Positions 11,748 through 23,345 of a stretch of DNA of 64,000 nucleotides are shown one piece after another. Location of the stretch: contig CAMRHE010000168.1 of assembly GCA_947044405.1 (NCBI GenBank), positions 62,501 to 126,500 on the forward strand. Direction: 5' to 3'. The notes beneath the pieces were generated by a model. That model saw nothing but the letters and a program-made list of their open reading frames with translations. It made no database searches and was not told the origin of the DNA. Numbering within the stretch: position 1 is the stretch's first letter; each line of letters starts with the position of its first letter. Source of the stretch: Leptodactylus fallax (lineage: Eukaryota > Chordata > Amphibia > Anura > Leptodactylidae). The translations under genes and the position numbers were made by a program.

Positions 11748-11880
11748 TGTGTTTGCGTGGGTTTCCTCTGAGTACTCCGGTTTCCCCCCACACTCAGTGA
11801 CATACTGATAGTGAATTTAGATTGTGAGCCCTATATGGGAAATTGACCGACAATGTATCTAAAAGCACTTTAGAATATGC
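11748..11880 (+). mobile_element. V-SINE-like conserved core
   Basis: GCGTGGGTTTCCTCTGAG, TACTCCGGTTTCCCCCC and CAGTGACATACTGATAG match, from memory, the conserved core shared by vertebrate V-SINEs such as zebrafish DANA. The tRNA-like head with A and B boxes is missing. Confidence 0.5.
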
Positions 11881-11889
11881 TGGCACTAA

Positions 11890-12990
11890 GTCAAGCAAGC
11901 AAAATGAATAAAATAAATACATACATAAATATAAACACCAAGATGTTCGTGTACCTGAAATGAGGAAAGTATATATGTATTTACATATATGCATTTTACC
12001 GGGCTGGCCGATAAATATTATAAATTGAAAGGAAAAAAAATATACGTAATCAAAATGGGCTTCAGTCTATGGCTGAATAGAAGAATGTATACCATGATGT
12101 ACTTATTAGTGTATATGGCAAAAGAGTATCCATTTTGCATATGTTAGCCTTGTACACAGATGTATACTGCTTTCTAGTCAAGATGATGCTGATGATTTCT
12201 AATGACAGATAATGTGCACTGAATCATATACACGTCATAAGGTTCTCTTCATGGGAAGTTCCTAGATTCATTTTAGCACAGAAAAGATAGATAGATAATT
12301 ACAAGTAATAGTATACTAGCCATTTATGCTGAAATGCAAGCAACCCCAATTTAACTTTGTAAAGGAGATCAAAAACTCATAACTACACAGTATGCTATTA
12401 ATATCATTGCATTTGGTGTAGAGACAGGTATAGCAAGAATGAATACATTTCTTTGCATCCGAAGGCACTGGGGATAGTGTCACTCTAACACTTACCAATC
12501 TCAATAAATGAAGACCCTTACATGATCTGTAATGTCAACATGTGAGCTGTACTGTGGATGCAATTTAGCATCTGTATTATAGGCTCTGGGCCCATTCTCC
12601 TTGCAGTTCGAGGGAATCAAACATAGATCACCATAGCTGGAAAGAGGGAAAGAGAATTGTGCTGGAAAATGCTATAAATTTCCATTCATGAGGGTCTGAC
12701 TACTAGGACCCTAAAATTTTTACAAAAAAATGAGGCCACATGGCTCGTATAAGTCTCCTGCACACAGGGAAATGTATCTTGAAAAATGTGGTCAGACTTT
12801 CCAGCCTGAAACCAGTCCAGAGACCTGGCTTCCTGTGGCCCTAGAGTGCTGCCTGAGGAAAAACATTGAAATGGCGTCCCTTTTCCCCAGCAGTCAATGT
12901 AAAGGGAACCCAAGATCTTGCTCCTAAAACAATCAGCAGTAACTGAGAAGGCATCTAACCCACAGCCCAACGCTGTCTGCATAATCTCTG
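11890..12990. other. Intron sequence without recognised genes
   Basis: Mostly unique-looking AT-rich sequence. The part around 12690-12990 is richer in GC and may belong to the neighbouring palindromic element. No coding signature was found. Confidence 0.5.
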
Positions 12991-12995
12991 ATCAC

Positions 12996-13681
12996 TGTAT
13001 CCTTAGAAAAATTACTTTCAATATGCAAATTAGAGTTTTAAATTCGAGGAGGTGGAGATCTAGTGTATAAAGTCATGCACATTCCATCGCCTCCCTTCCA
13101 CCGCACTGTATCGCCCCAGACTGTGACATACTCACTTCTGCTTGATTAAAATCTGTGCATGTGCAGCGGTTCTTAGCTTAGCACGGTGTACATCCTTGGC
13201 TTCATTTTATCACTGCGTATGGATCGGGGGGGGGGGGAGGGGGGCACAGTGACACATGTCAGTCAGGTGGCTTCAGTACTGAGAGGTGAGCATATCCAGA
13301 GGCAGTCACCTGCTGAGATCTGTCACTAAGCCCCAGTGCATGTGCTGTGATGAAATGAAGTGAAGGATGTACACCTGGCTTCAGCGCTAAGCTTAACCAC
13401 CATTGTACATGTACAGGATTTAATCAGGCCTGAGTGGGTACATCACAGGGACTGGGGGTGGTATAATGTAACAGAAGGGAGGTGATGGAGAGTGGAGAGC
13501 TTGACTTTATAAACTAGTTCTCCACCACCTTGACTTCAAAAACTTAAATTTACATATTGAATAAAAATAATTTTTCTAAGGATAGACGCAGTGCTCAGAC
13601 AGACTGGGAAGGAGGAGAGATGTCCCCCTCAGGTATTGTTGATGGCTTCAGGGACAAAATTGTGATAACAGATTTCCTTTA
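12996..13681. mobile_element. Large palindromic TTAA element
   Basis: The left arm from about 12998 (TCCTTAGAAAAATTACTTTC, CAATATGCAAATTAGAG, GAGGAGGTGGAGATCTAG) is mirrored by the right arm ending about 13587 (AACTAGTTCTCCACCACC, AATTTACATATTGAAT, TTTTTCTAAGGATA). The total span is about 590 bp, with further pairing toward the centre (GTACATCCTTGGCTTCA and GAAGGATGTACACC). A TTAA terminus reading GATTTCCTTTAA closes it at 13681. A run of G (about 13227-13244) sits near the middle. Confidence 0.65.
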
Positions 13682-14008
13682 ATGCAATTTCTAAAGGCAT
13701 ACTCCCCTATCTCTGGCACTCTATTGTCCATTCTCGGTCCCCTTTTCATCCCATGCTGGGGCTGTGAGGCTCACATGACTGCTGCTGGTAAGGAACTGGT
13801 GACAGATGTGAACGTGTCATTGGTCCCTCTCCAGTCTCAGCAGTCATGTGAGCCTCACAGCTTTTGGTGCTGTAAGCCCTGGCACACAACAGAAAGGGGA
13901 TTGGGAGTAGACAACAGAGCGAAGGTGCAAGTGATTATGCTTTTTTTGTCTTTTACACCCACCCCCTCCACAGCGGAGGTTGCTCCAAACCCTTCACAAC
14001 CCCTTTAA
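13678..14008. mobile_element. TTAA MITE with internal hairpin
   Basis: It runs from TTAA at 13678 to TTAA at 14005 (CACAACCCCTTTAA). GCTGTGAGGCTCACATGACT (from 13759) is repeated in inverse as AGTCATGTGAGCCTCACAGC (to 13862). It shares its left TTAA with the previous element. The 108-residue plus frame is fortuitous. Confidence 0.55.
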
Positions 14009-14109
14009 GTCCACAGATGTCTTAAATCACTCCACTAACCTTCCCCCTCTGAAGTTAAAAAATTTGAGATTATCTTTAGGGAGGCAATGGAAGATGACTG
14101 TGGAGTTAA

Positions 14110-14320
14110 AAATGCTATTAAAACAGACTGCCTGGGGAAGAGAGGGCAGTGACACCTCAACATACTTCCAAAGAACATTCTTCACTGTCACTGACTGTGG
14201 CACTGGTCCTCCCTTCCCCAGCAGTCAATTTATTACAATTAATCTGACTGCCATGGGGAGGAGGGAATAGTGCCACATTCAGTGCCAGTGAAGAATGCTC
14301 TTCTGAAGAACACTGTCACT
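14110..14320. mobile_element. Hairpin-forming repeat
   Basis: AGAACATTCTTCACTGTCAC near 14171 and CAGTGAAGAATGCTCTTC near 14284 are inverted, as are GGCACTGGTCCTCCCTTCCC and GGGAGGAGGGAATAGTGCC. This is a non-coding palindromic element without clear termini. Confidence 0.5.
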
Positions 14321-14327
14321 GGTTCTA

Positions 14328-14640
14328 CAAGGCGCTGCTCAGAACAACAACTCAATCAGTAACTTTTGGTTGCCCGTGCCCCTAGTATGGCCGCTGCCAC
14401 ATGCCCATGTTGCTGCATTAGGAGACCTGCCCACTGCCCCATATCCTCCATCCAAGCTACTATCACTTACTTACCCATATCTGCTCAGCGTCCGTATGCA
14501 GGCTAGTTGAGACTGTGTAAGGTCACATCGTCTGTAAAGGAGCTGTCAGAGCCATGGCGCAGGCATTTGGCAGTGGCCATACTAGGGGTAAGGGCAACCA
14601 CAAGTAACTGATGTTGAGTTGTGGTGCCAGGCAGTGCTGC
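14328..14640. mobile_element. Hairpin-forming repeat
   Basis: The left arm (ACAACTCAATCAGTAACTT, GCCCCTAGTATGGCCGCTGC) is mirrored on the right (GGCAGTGGCCATACTAGGGG, CAAGTAACTGATGTTGAG). The loop region, about 14430-14550, is unpaired. Non-coding. Confidence 0.55.
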
Positions 14641-15109
14641 ACCTTCAGGGACTCAGCAATCTGCCGTCTGAGGTGAGATACTCCTCTTGCTTCATGGGAG
14701 ATACCCCCCATATACTACTGGACTGTACATCAGGTGAGGCAGGGACTCCTGGCATCATTGATCACTAAGAATTCCATACAATAGATGAACATATTTGAAA
14801 AGGTGAGGAGACTCAAAATTTAGGGGGTACTATAACAGCACAGTAATGAGTATGTCTCAGCAAAGAAACATTGTTGATATAGGGAGTAAATTGATAAAAT
14901 ATACATGCTGGTATGTTTTAACATCTTAACTCTGAATTGTGAGCAGTAAGTATTGCAGCGCCCAGCATGTAAACAATGCTGAGAGATGCATGCTCCAAGA
15001 TAGCATAACTGTCAAGGCCCCCAGATCAGCTATCAATTTTACATTGGGTTGGTGGTGGGGTTCTATCACAATGCTTGACCATCAGTTTTTAAAAGGTAGA
15101 TAATCCCTT

Positions 15110-15520
15110 TTAAAAGGAGAATTCCAGTTCTTTATTACTGATGATCTATCCTCAGGATAGGATAAGTCATCGATAAGTGATCAGTGGGGGTCTGAAACCC
15201 AGGATCCCTGCTGATTAACAGTTTGAAGGGGCCATGGAGCTTTTGTGACTATCGTGACCTCTTCATTGTTTACACAAGTTGTCCATTTTATAGTGACAAT
15301 TATATCCCGCTCATTCTATAGGGCGGGGCTGTAATTACATCATATGGCCTCTATAAAACAGTGTGCGATGTAAATATTGAAAGAGTCATTCACGAGCACC
15401 ACAGTCCCTTCAAACAGCTGATCAGTGGTGTTCCCAGGTGTTGAACCCCCACTGATCTCTTATTGATGACCTATCCTGAGGATAGGTCATCAATAGCAAT
15501 TAAGTGGAATACCCTTTTAA
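15110..15520. mobile_element. T2-like MITE between shared TTAA sites
   Basis: It is bounded by TTAA at 15110-15113 and 15517-15520, with ends TTAAAAGGAGAATTCCA and TTAAAAGGGTATTCCAC (inverse of the right end). Internal ATGATCTATCCTCAGGATAG and CTGAGGATAGGTCATCAAT are inverted. Other TTAA elements appear to end at its left site (GATAATCCCTTTTAA) and start at its right site (TTAAAGGGGTTATCCAC), so three lie head to tail. A fragment of yet another repeat (GGGGCCATTCACATCACG) begins near 15624. Confidence 0.7.
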
Positions 15521-16455
15521 AGGGGTTATCCACTGAGGGGTCCCCATTCTAGCCTCATGACAGCAGTCAGTGATAGACTGATTGCAAGAGACACAGCAGT
15601 CAGGTTAAGACAATACATCACTAAGGGGCCATTCACATCACGTTTTTTACATCAGTTTAACGGATGCAAAAAATACTACGTTTTTGTGTCCTTCAAAAAA
15701 AATGGGCAGCAATAGATCCAATCTCTGCTTCAGGTGATGTACTGTATTACAAGGGAGACAGCAGTAGGATTATCAGGTTTTCCCTGACCGCTGTCATGAT
15801 TCAGTGGCCCCCTGCCTATCTTCAGATGCCCGAGGACCCCCTACCCCTCTGGGTCCAGTGGTTATTACGTCCCTGCACAGAACTGCAAACCCCTTTCACA
15901 TGTTTACACTAAGGAGATTCTATGCCTTAATCCTGAAAATCTGCTAATATTCTAAAGGGGTATTTTATACCCCTAGTCACAAGCTCTGTAAGGCATAAAG
16001 GATCTCACCATATATTTAAAAATACAGAATATGCCTTATTGCCACAGATATATAAAAAAAGCTCAAATATTAGCTCTATTAAATTGTAATGTAGCTAAAA
16101 TGTGTAAAGATCTACTAGTCAACCTGCTGTAATAATCGGAGTCTGAAATATTTACATATTCAACAGAATTGCCTATGGAAAGTCTGTACTGTGCAAACAT
16201 AGCCTCACCAAGTAATAAGGGACTGAGTTCATCCATATATCTGCTGGGTTGACTATCAACATTTTTAGTAAGGGATACATCAGTTGTGTAAGGTATGTAT
16301 CAGTTATTTCCTTATTGTGGGCAGATCATCAGATAGAGATAGTACACACACAAGAAGAGAACCCCACCACATCATAATGGCTGGGTTTCTGACAAATGAA
16401 AGGCCATAGAATTTTAAAGATTTTCTCTAACCATTTAACTTTAAATTATCTACAT

Positions 16456-16827
16456 TTAAAGGGAGTCTGTCACCAGCGTGAGGCATATTAAACCAGCAAC
16501 ACAGTTCGATATGTCAGGATTATCTGATTGTAATCCCTTTTCCCTCATGAAAATTCCTACCTCATTTGCCGAGATATTCATTTATTTCACAATATGCAAA
16601 TGAGTAGTCTGGAGTACTGAGGGCGTCTCCTTTGCTCCAAGCAGTTCCGAGCAAAGAAGTCATCCTCGGTGCTCCAGAATGCTCACTTGCATATTGTGAA
16701 ATAAATGAATATCTTAGCAATGGAGGCATGAATTTTAATGGGAAAAAAGGTGTTACAAGCAGATGAGCCTGACCTATCAAACTGAGTTGATTTATTATGC
16801 TTCACCCTGGTGACAGACTCACTATAA
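16456..16827. mobile_element. TTAA MITE, ends TTAAAGGGAGTCTGTCACC
   Basis: The left end is TTAAAGGGAGTCTGTCACCA; the right end CTGGTGACAGACTCACTATAA is its near-perfect inverse with a mutated TTAA. Inside, TTCATTTATTTCACAATATG (near 16576) and CATATTGTGAAATAAATGAA (to about 16710) form a second inverted pair. Open frames in it are by-products of the palindrome. Confidence 0.75.
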
Positions 16828-16829
16828 AT

Positions 16830-17740
16830 ATGGTTATGCTGATGGGAAAACCTATTTAACTTGAAAGATAATAGTATCCTAGGCACATGCCGAACAAAAT
16901 ATAGATACCAATAAACAAATAAGAGTTATGTCTCCTAAAATAGTAAAGTACAGGAAGAAAAATAATCCACAAAGATTATACCAATATATTATAGTCATGT
17001 GGACCATACACTTGTTGATTGTTTTCTTGCACCCTTTGACCCTCCCTTATCTACATATTTTTGTAATGCCTTTACCTCTGTCACCTCTGTTCTTCACATG
17101 CAGTGTGATTCATATAAAAAACTGAATGCTGGTAAAGAGGTTAACACAATAAAGATACAGTATCTAAAAAAACTCACATCACCTGCAAAGGATAGGATTT
17201 GTAATAAAAGCTAAATGTGAGAATTGTATTCCAGCTCCCCTCCTGTGGCTACTAAACGGTTCCTCTCCTGGGTAGAGCTATAAATTTTATCACAAGATTA
17301 GCAGATGTACTACAGAGAGGGCACTGGCGCTGAATATGTAACACACAGAGACAATACATCAAGTCTATTAGCAGCTAAGCATAGTGCTAGGAGACTGACA
17401 AAGAGAAGGCTAAAATAAACTACAGACAATCTAATAAAAAGGAAGGAACATCGGCATTTATATATATATGTGCATGGGTGTAATGCATGGCTAAGGACAA
17501 ATGCAGGATATGAATGTTACAGGTCAACATGAATGACTACCACTAGGAAGGCTATTTACAAACCAGTTGGTAACTACTCCTTAAAACATTCCCTCTCAGT
17601 TGCTTGTTACTTTGTTACTATTCATTTGCAAAGCTTTTGATCATGCATTTACCTGACCACCAAAGTTTATATATAGTACAGTATGCTGAAGGCATAGTAT
17701 GTTCAAGTTTACATATACTACAGTATGTTAAAAGTGACTC
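16830..17740. other. Intron sequence without recognised features
   Basis: No exon, RNA gene or nameable element was seen; there is a short TA tract at 17460-17472. Confidence 0.5.
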
Positions 17741-17744
17741 TTTA

Positions 17745-17885
17745 CAATAAGCCAACTCCAACCATGAAGCTAATACCCCATGTAGCGAACTGCAGCCAAG
17801 AAAACGCTGTGGAAAAGACCCTGGAGGAAACGCAGCGTGTTTTTTTCCATAGTGTTTTTTCACAGAAAGTCTGCAGAGTTTTCCT
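17745..17885. mobile_element. MITE-B fragment
   Basis: AAAACGCTGTGGAAAA, AAACGCAGCGTGTTTTTTTC and CAGAAAGTCTGCAGAGTTTTCC match other MITE-B copies. It ends where the LINE relic begins, so the LINE or the MITE broke the other. Confidence 0.55.
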
Positions 17886-17889
17886 GTGG

Positions 17890-19560
17890 CTAAGAGGAAG
17901 TTCCAATCAACCCTGTCAAAGGAAGTATGAGATTTACGGGCGTAGTGGAGAAGGTCTTCAGAATGTAGTCACGTTCCTCTCTTCGAGGGATAAAACCTAC
18001 CTGATCAGGGTGAACTAGGGCGCCCATATGGTGTCCCAGGCGATTCGCGATAAGCTTACCAAAAAGTTTAGCATCTTTCCCTTCCTTGGGAAGGACTGTG
18101 ATATGGTCGTGAAGAAAAGAGGAGGGGAAGGGAGTGTCAAGGGAAAACAAAATGTTTTTAAAAGGTAGGGAGCAAGGTCTGAGAGAGGAGTTTTGTAGAA
18201 GCAGGCTGTGTAGCCATCAGGGCCGGGGATCTTACCGCACAGAAGACTGGAGACCCCCCCCCAATTCCAGCTCCGTTTGGGAAAAGGGTGTCTCAGTGGC
18301 ATCCTCCGCCGAGAGGGATGAAAGGGTTGTATCGCGGATATATTGGCGTAGGTTACGCAGGAGATCAGGTTTCTCAGTGGCTGTGTGTGGGGGTCGGGCA
18401 AGTAAAGAGTGGTAGTAGTGTTTAAAGGTAGAGGCAATATCTGGGGTAAGAGGAGAGGTGTAGCCCTCAGATGTTTTGATGGACACGATGTGGGAGGCAG
18501 TTTGCCGATCCCAGACCACATGAGCAAGGCGGCGATCGGCCTTATTGCCCCACTCAGAGGGATTTCTTGCTGGTGAAATCACTGCTGCTGACACTCAAGA
18601 AGGGCTGAGAGTTGAGTTCTGGAGGGATTGCTTATGTTATGCTTCAAGCGAGCTCAGGGTTTGCAAGAGAGACTGAAGCTTTGCCCCAGCTTCACGCTCG
18701 AGTCTAGCTCCATGTTTCACCAGGACACCCCCTCAGAACACATTTCAGCGTCTTCCATTGGTTCAGATTTTTTATACGGGAGGTGTCATCCTGTAAACGG
18801 TTTTGACCAAAGTCAGTAATTGACTGCTTGAGGTCAGAATCTTGCAGCAGCGACTAGTTGAGTCGTCAAGTATAAGAGCAACGAGTGGGAGGGAGGAGCT
18901 TGAGGCAACAAGAGACACAGGAGAATGGTCAAAGAATTAGGCACTGCCAATAGTGGCTGTCATAACCTGGGGAAGGAGTGAGTGGGAGAGGAATATATAG
19001 TCCAATCTGCTGTATGAGTTATGTGTGCATGGGAGAAAGAAATAATCCTTATCATCCAGGTGTAAGATGCGCCATACCTCGCACATCAGCAGTGTAATTG
19101 TTTACGGAATTTATTAAGGGCACTATAAGGGGTATGAGATTTACCCGTAGAGGAGTCTATGGGGGAGGGGGGGTTGAGTGTTAAGTTAAAGTCTCCACAA
19201 AGGATAAGATGATCACGATGAAAAGGACTGAAGAGTGAAGAGAGTAGAAAAGAGGAAGGGTACCTGGCCAGAGTTGGGAGAGTAGCTATTAGCAATGGTG
19301 TATGTGGTGCCATAAATCTCACACAGAAGGAAAAGAAACGGGCCTCAGGATCAGAAAGAGAGTTGAGGATCTTAAGTGTTAGGTTGTTATGGAAGAAAGT
19401 AGCTATCCCTCTGGTTTTACCCTGCAGAATACTGTTATGCAACCATACCTGATAATAGCTGGCATATGGGAGGAGAGAAAGAGGGTCTCCTGCAAACAGA
19501 ACCCACTTAACCCCGAGCAGGGAGGATATGAGGGTGTCGGAGCCTCTGAAACACAATGTA
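17890..19560 (-). pseudogene. L1/Tx1-type LINE ORF2 relic
   Basis: Minus-strand frames give, in order, an apurinic-type endonuclease (LQET near 19490; then HLILCGDFNLTLNP near 19180) and, further 3', the start of reverse transcriptase (KIPGPDGYTACFYK near 18230; ITVLPKEGKD, IANRLGHHMGALVHPDQVGF near 18050). The order and the motifs PGPDG, LPKEGKD and HPDQVGF fit the L1/Tx1 group. The frame shifts repeatedly (at least four segments are needed), the YADD-bearing core and 3' end are missing, and MITE-B sequence follows at 17885. It is transcribed in the same sense as psd3. It is a dead retrotransposon, not a host gene. Confidence 0.8.
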
Positions 19561-19957
19561 ATGAAGCCTGCTGCTGCCTGTGTGGGGGTGCTGGGAGTTC
19601 AGGAGGCAGTGATGTCATTGCTGTAGCATCTGACGATGCTCTGGAGTCTCCCAGTGGGAGAAAATAGTTGGAGATCAGCATCTCAGGTGCCTTAAAATTT
19701 TAGGAAATTGTGTCTCCAATTGGGCATAACATATTGGACACCGTAATGGCATATTTTAAAAAAAAAAAATAAAAAAATTTAAATTGTCACTGTGCACATT
19801 AATTTTTGGAAAGCAATCTTTAGTTCAAAATTATAATACCTCTTTATTCCTTAAGGGGTGTAGTTTTGCAAGAGTTAACATTGTTTATTTTAAATCAGAG
19901 CATTTGCAGTTGCCTGCCAATGTAGAATAAATAACCAAATTAGATCTAAAGCATGTA

Positions 19958-21527
19958 CAGTGGGGAAAAAAAAAAATATTTAGTCAGCCGCCAATTGTGC
20001 AATTTCTCCCACTTAAAAAGATGAGAGGCCTGTAATTGACATCATAAGTAGACCTCAACTATGAGAGACAAAATGAGAAAACATATCTAGAAAAATCACA
20101 TTGTCTGATTTTTAAAGAATTTATTTGCAAGTTATGGTGGAAAATAAGTATTTGGACAATAACAAAAGTTCATCTCAATACTTTGTTATATATCCTTTGT
20201 TGGCAATGACAGAGGTCAAACGTTTTCTGTAAGTCTTCACAAGGTTGGCACACACTGTTGCTGGTATGTAGGCCCATTCCTCCATGCAGATCTCCTCTAG
20301 AGCAGTGATGTTTTGGGGCTGTCGCTGGGCAACACGGACTTTCAACTCCCTCCAAAGGTTTTCTATGGGGTTGAGATCTGGAGACTGGCTAGGCCACTCC
20401 AGGACCTTGAAATGCTTCTTACAAAGCCACTCCTTCGTTGCCCTGGCGGTGTGCTTGGGATCATTGTCATGCTGAAAGACCCAGCCACGTTTCTTCAATG
20501 CCCTTGCTGATGGAAGGAGGTTTGCACTCAAAATCTCACGATGCATGGCCCCCATTCATTCTTTCCAGTCCCTTTGCAGAGAAACAGCCCCAAAGCATGA
20601 TGTTGCCACCCCCATGCTTCACAGTAGGTATGGTGTTCTTTGGATGCAACTCAGCATTCACTCTCCTCCAAACACGCCGAGTTATGTTTCTACCAAACAG
20701 TTCTACTTTGGTTTCATCTGACCATATGACATTCTCCCAATACTCTTCTGGAACATCCAAATGCTCTCTAGCAAACTTCAGAGGGGCCCGGATATGTACT
20801 GGCTTAAGCAGGGGGACACGTCTGGCACTGCAGGATCTGAGTCCCTGGCGGCGTAGTGTGTTACTGACGGTAGCCTTTGTTACGTTAGTCCCAGCTTTCT
20901 GTAGGTCATTCACTAGGTCCCCCTGTGTGGTTCTGGGATGTTTGCTCACCATTCTTGTGATCATATTGACCCCACGGGGTGAGATCTTGCGTGGAGCCCC
21001 TGATCGAGGGAGATATCAGTGGTCTTATATGTCTTCCATTTTCTAATTATTGCTCCCACAGTTGATTTCTTCACACCAAGCTGCTTGCCTATTGCAGATT
21101 CAGTCTTCCCAGCCCGGTGCAGGTCTACAATTTTGTTTCTGGTGTCCTTCCACAGCTCTTTGGTCTTCACCATAGTGGAGTTTGGAGTGTGACTGTTTGA
21201 GGTTGTGGACAGGTGTCTTTTATACTGATAATTTCAAACAGGTGCCATTACTACAGGTAATGAGTGGATGACAGAGGAGCCTCTTAAAGAAGAAGTTACA
21301 GGTCTGTGAGAGCCAGAAGTCTTGCTTGTTTGTAGGTGACCAAATACTTATTTTCCACCATAATTTGCAAATCAATTCTTCAAAAATCAGACTGATTTTC
21401 TGGATTTGTTTTTTCATTTTGTCTCTCATAGTTGAGGTCTACCTATGATGTCAATTACAGGCCTCATCTTTTTAAGTGGGAGAACTTGAACAATTGGTGG
21501 ATGACTAAATACTTTTTTTCCTCACTG
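19958..21527 (-). mobile_element. Tc1/mariner element 1, complete ends
   Basis: It is 1,570 bp flanked by TA (19956-19957, 21528-21529). The inverted repeats are about 185-195 bp: left CAGTGGGGAAAAAAAAAAAT, right (inverse) CAGTGAGGAAAAAAAG, followed by shared TTTAGTCA, CCACTTAAAAAGATGAG and GGTGGAAAATAAGTATTTGG blocks. The transposase occupies 20175-21173 on the minus strand. The element sits inside a piggyBac-derived repeat and is therefore younger than it. Confidence 0.9.
20175..21173 (-). pseudogene. Tc1 transposase (DD34E), broken
   Basis: It starts at ATG 21173 (MVKTKELWKDTRNK) with a paired-type helix-turn-helix (SAIGKQLGVKKSTVGAIIRK). After one frameshift near 20990-21000 come MITRMVSKHPRTTQGDL and the catalytic core: WSDETKVELFG (first Asp), then after a small deletion near 20555 [11 protein letters not shown] (second Asp) and [12 protein letters not shown] (Glu), with exactly 34 residues between the last two. 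It ends GYITKY. All three acidic residues remain, but two breaks prevent a full protein. The long plus-strand frames over the same DNA are antisense shadows. Confidence 0.88.
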
Positions 21528-21777
21528 TATGGTGCACTTTCAGTTCTGAGCAATAGTATTTTCAGGCCAAAGATTAGGGCCACACATCTTTGAGCATGAC
21601 ATTTTGGGCACTGAAATAGCATATATCTGGGAAGTTGTCAATTTTCCTTTGCCCCATTCACTGCACATTTCTTTTTGTAAAGCATCTCTGAGGTCAAAAT
21701 GATCACTAGACCCCTTGATACATTTTTAAGGGGTGCAGTCTTTAAAATGAGGTCATTACATTAGCACATATGAGATT

Positions 21778-22244
21778 TTGCAAAAGAGGCATGGCACCTG
21801 TAAATTATTCTGCCCTTTTCGACCATGCAGCCCATTTTTCTTCCAGTGCCTCCTTATTGTGCATCTTGAAACAGTCACACTGATAGTTTTCAGAGAGTCC
21901 TGTATTTCAGCTGATGTTATGTGTGGGTTTTCCTTTGCATCCCAAACAATTTTCCGGGCGGTTGTGGCCCGAAATTTTGGTTGGTCTACCTGACCATGGT
22001 TTGGTTTCTGGGCATGTTATCAGGCTAAAATCACCAGGGTATGTGAACTTTTGAACAGGGTCATTTTGATGTTTTTGGTTGTCATTATGATTTAAAAAGA
22101 GAAAACACAGAAGTTTGACAATACATGGCTTCAACCAACCACTAACCATGAGTGGAGAAAACGTTTTTGTGTTATTCATATTCTCTGAAAAAAGGCCAAA
22201 AAAAAACAAAATCTGCCGAGGTATGTAAACTTTTTAACACAACT
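21778..22244 (-). pseudogene. Second Tc1-type transposase relic, DNA-binding part
   Basis: The right end ATGTAAACTTTTTAACACAACTG followed by TA is a typical Tc1 terminus. On the minus strand, PWSGRPTKIS then, in shifted frame, KENPHITSAEIQDSL and TVSRCTIRRHWKKNGLHGRK form the second DNA-binding helix region. The catalytic domain and the left terminus are absent. It belongs to a family different from the neighbouring complete element. Confidence 0.7.
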
Positions 22245-23054
22245 GTATTTCTGTACATCGGAGTGTATATGTAATTTTTCATTTCCACAGCCCATTGTTA
22301 ATAAATTCTATGAAATAACTCTGGGGTCAAAATATACTCATCTTGATAAATTCCTTAAGGGGTATAATTTCCAAAATAGGGTCACCAATGGGGAGGTTCC
22401 ATTGTACTGGTATTTTAGGGGCTCTGCAAATGAGACATTGCACCTGAAAACTATTCCAGGCAAAATCTGCGCTCCAAAAGCCAAAGAGTACTCTTTCCGT
22501 TCCAAGCCCCAATATGTACCCATACAGCAGTTTACAACCACATATGAGGTATTGCTGTGTTCACAAGAAACTGTGTAAAACTGTTTAGTGCTTTCTCTAC
22601 ATTAATCCCATGTGAATGTGTAAATAAAAAAAAATGAAATGACTAAATTTTACATTCATTTCAATTCCTATGAAACACTTAAAGGGTTAAACTTCCCAAA
22701 TGCCGTTCTGCACTATTTGAGGAATGCAGTTTTAATAACAGGTATATAGGCCTTCAAAATCCCCTCAGAACTGGTCCTTTCAAAAAATGGGGTTGGGGAA
22801 TTTTCTTGCAAATTTGGAAAATTGCTGTTAGACTTGTAAGCCATTTACCTTCCAAAATAAATTAAAATTAAATGACGATTAAAAGATGATGCCAACATAA
22901 AAGTAGAGATAAGGCAAATATTATTTAACTAAATAGGATGGTATGATTATCTGTCAGAAAAGCAGAGCATTACTCATTTTGAAAATTGCAAATTTTTCAA
23001 AATTTTCACGAAATTTCCTATTTTTTAAATAAATAAATGCAAAAAATATCATCA

Positions 23055-23345
23055 CTCAGGCTACGTTGCAATACCAAGCACTGTCGCTATACAATGAAGG
23101 TGCTGTTCTTGGCAAGTAGGGAAGAGTCCACAGCAATCCGTATCGCAGTCCTGGAAAGTATTCCAAGGTTATTACTACATAAAGTAGCACATGTCAGCTT
23201 TCAAAAATGGGTCTGTGCCCTTAAGGTATTCTTGGGCACCACCTCAGCTGATGTGGCTCCAAGAAGCCATGTATAAGGAATATTGCCAGAAGCAGCAGTG
23301 TTGATAACCTATGAATTTTCACTACAGCCTAGACAATCCCTTTAA
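23055..23345. mobile_element. T2-like MITE fragment
   Basis: It contains GCAATACCAAGCACTGTCGC and ends CAGCCTAGACAATCCCTTTAA (TTAA 23342-23345), the family terminus. The left end is missing. Confidence 0.5.

Larger units (their letters stand above)
19695..22860 (-). mobile_element. Decayed piggyBac-type internal repeat, interrupted by Tc1 elements
   Basis: Outside the two Tc1 insertions this region resembles, on the minus strand, the 390-bp tandem units of the piggyBac element at 42960-45110. The clearest match is 22325-22560, where the inverse of AATTTCCAAAATAGGGTCAC, GGGGCTCTGCAAATGAGACA and CAGCAGTTTACAACCACATA corresponds to the unit's GTGACCCCATTTTGGAAA, TTTGCAGAGCCC and ATAAACTGCTG. 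Weaker matches occur at 19850-19870 and 21718-21760. Neither end is defined. The open frames in it have no biological meaning. Confidence 0.55.

Noticed and set aside
17890..19560. Host gene with endonuclease-like exons
   Set aside because: Domain order and motifs are those of an L1/Tx1 ORF2 with frameshifts; no splice structure.
20284..21046. Plus-strand frames up to 202 residues over Tc1 element 1
   Set aside because: Antisense to the clear minus-strand transposase; no protein resemblance.
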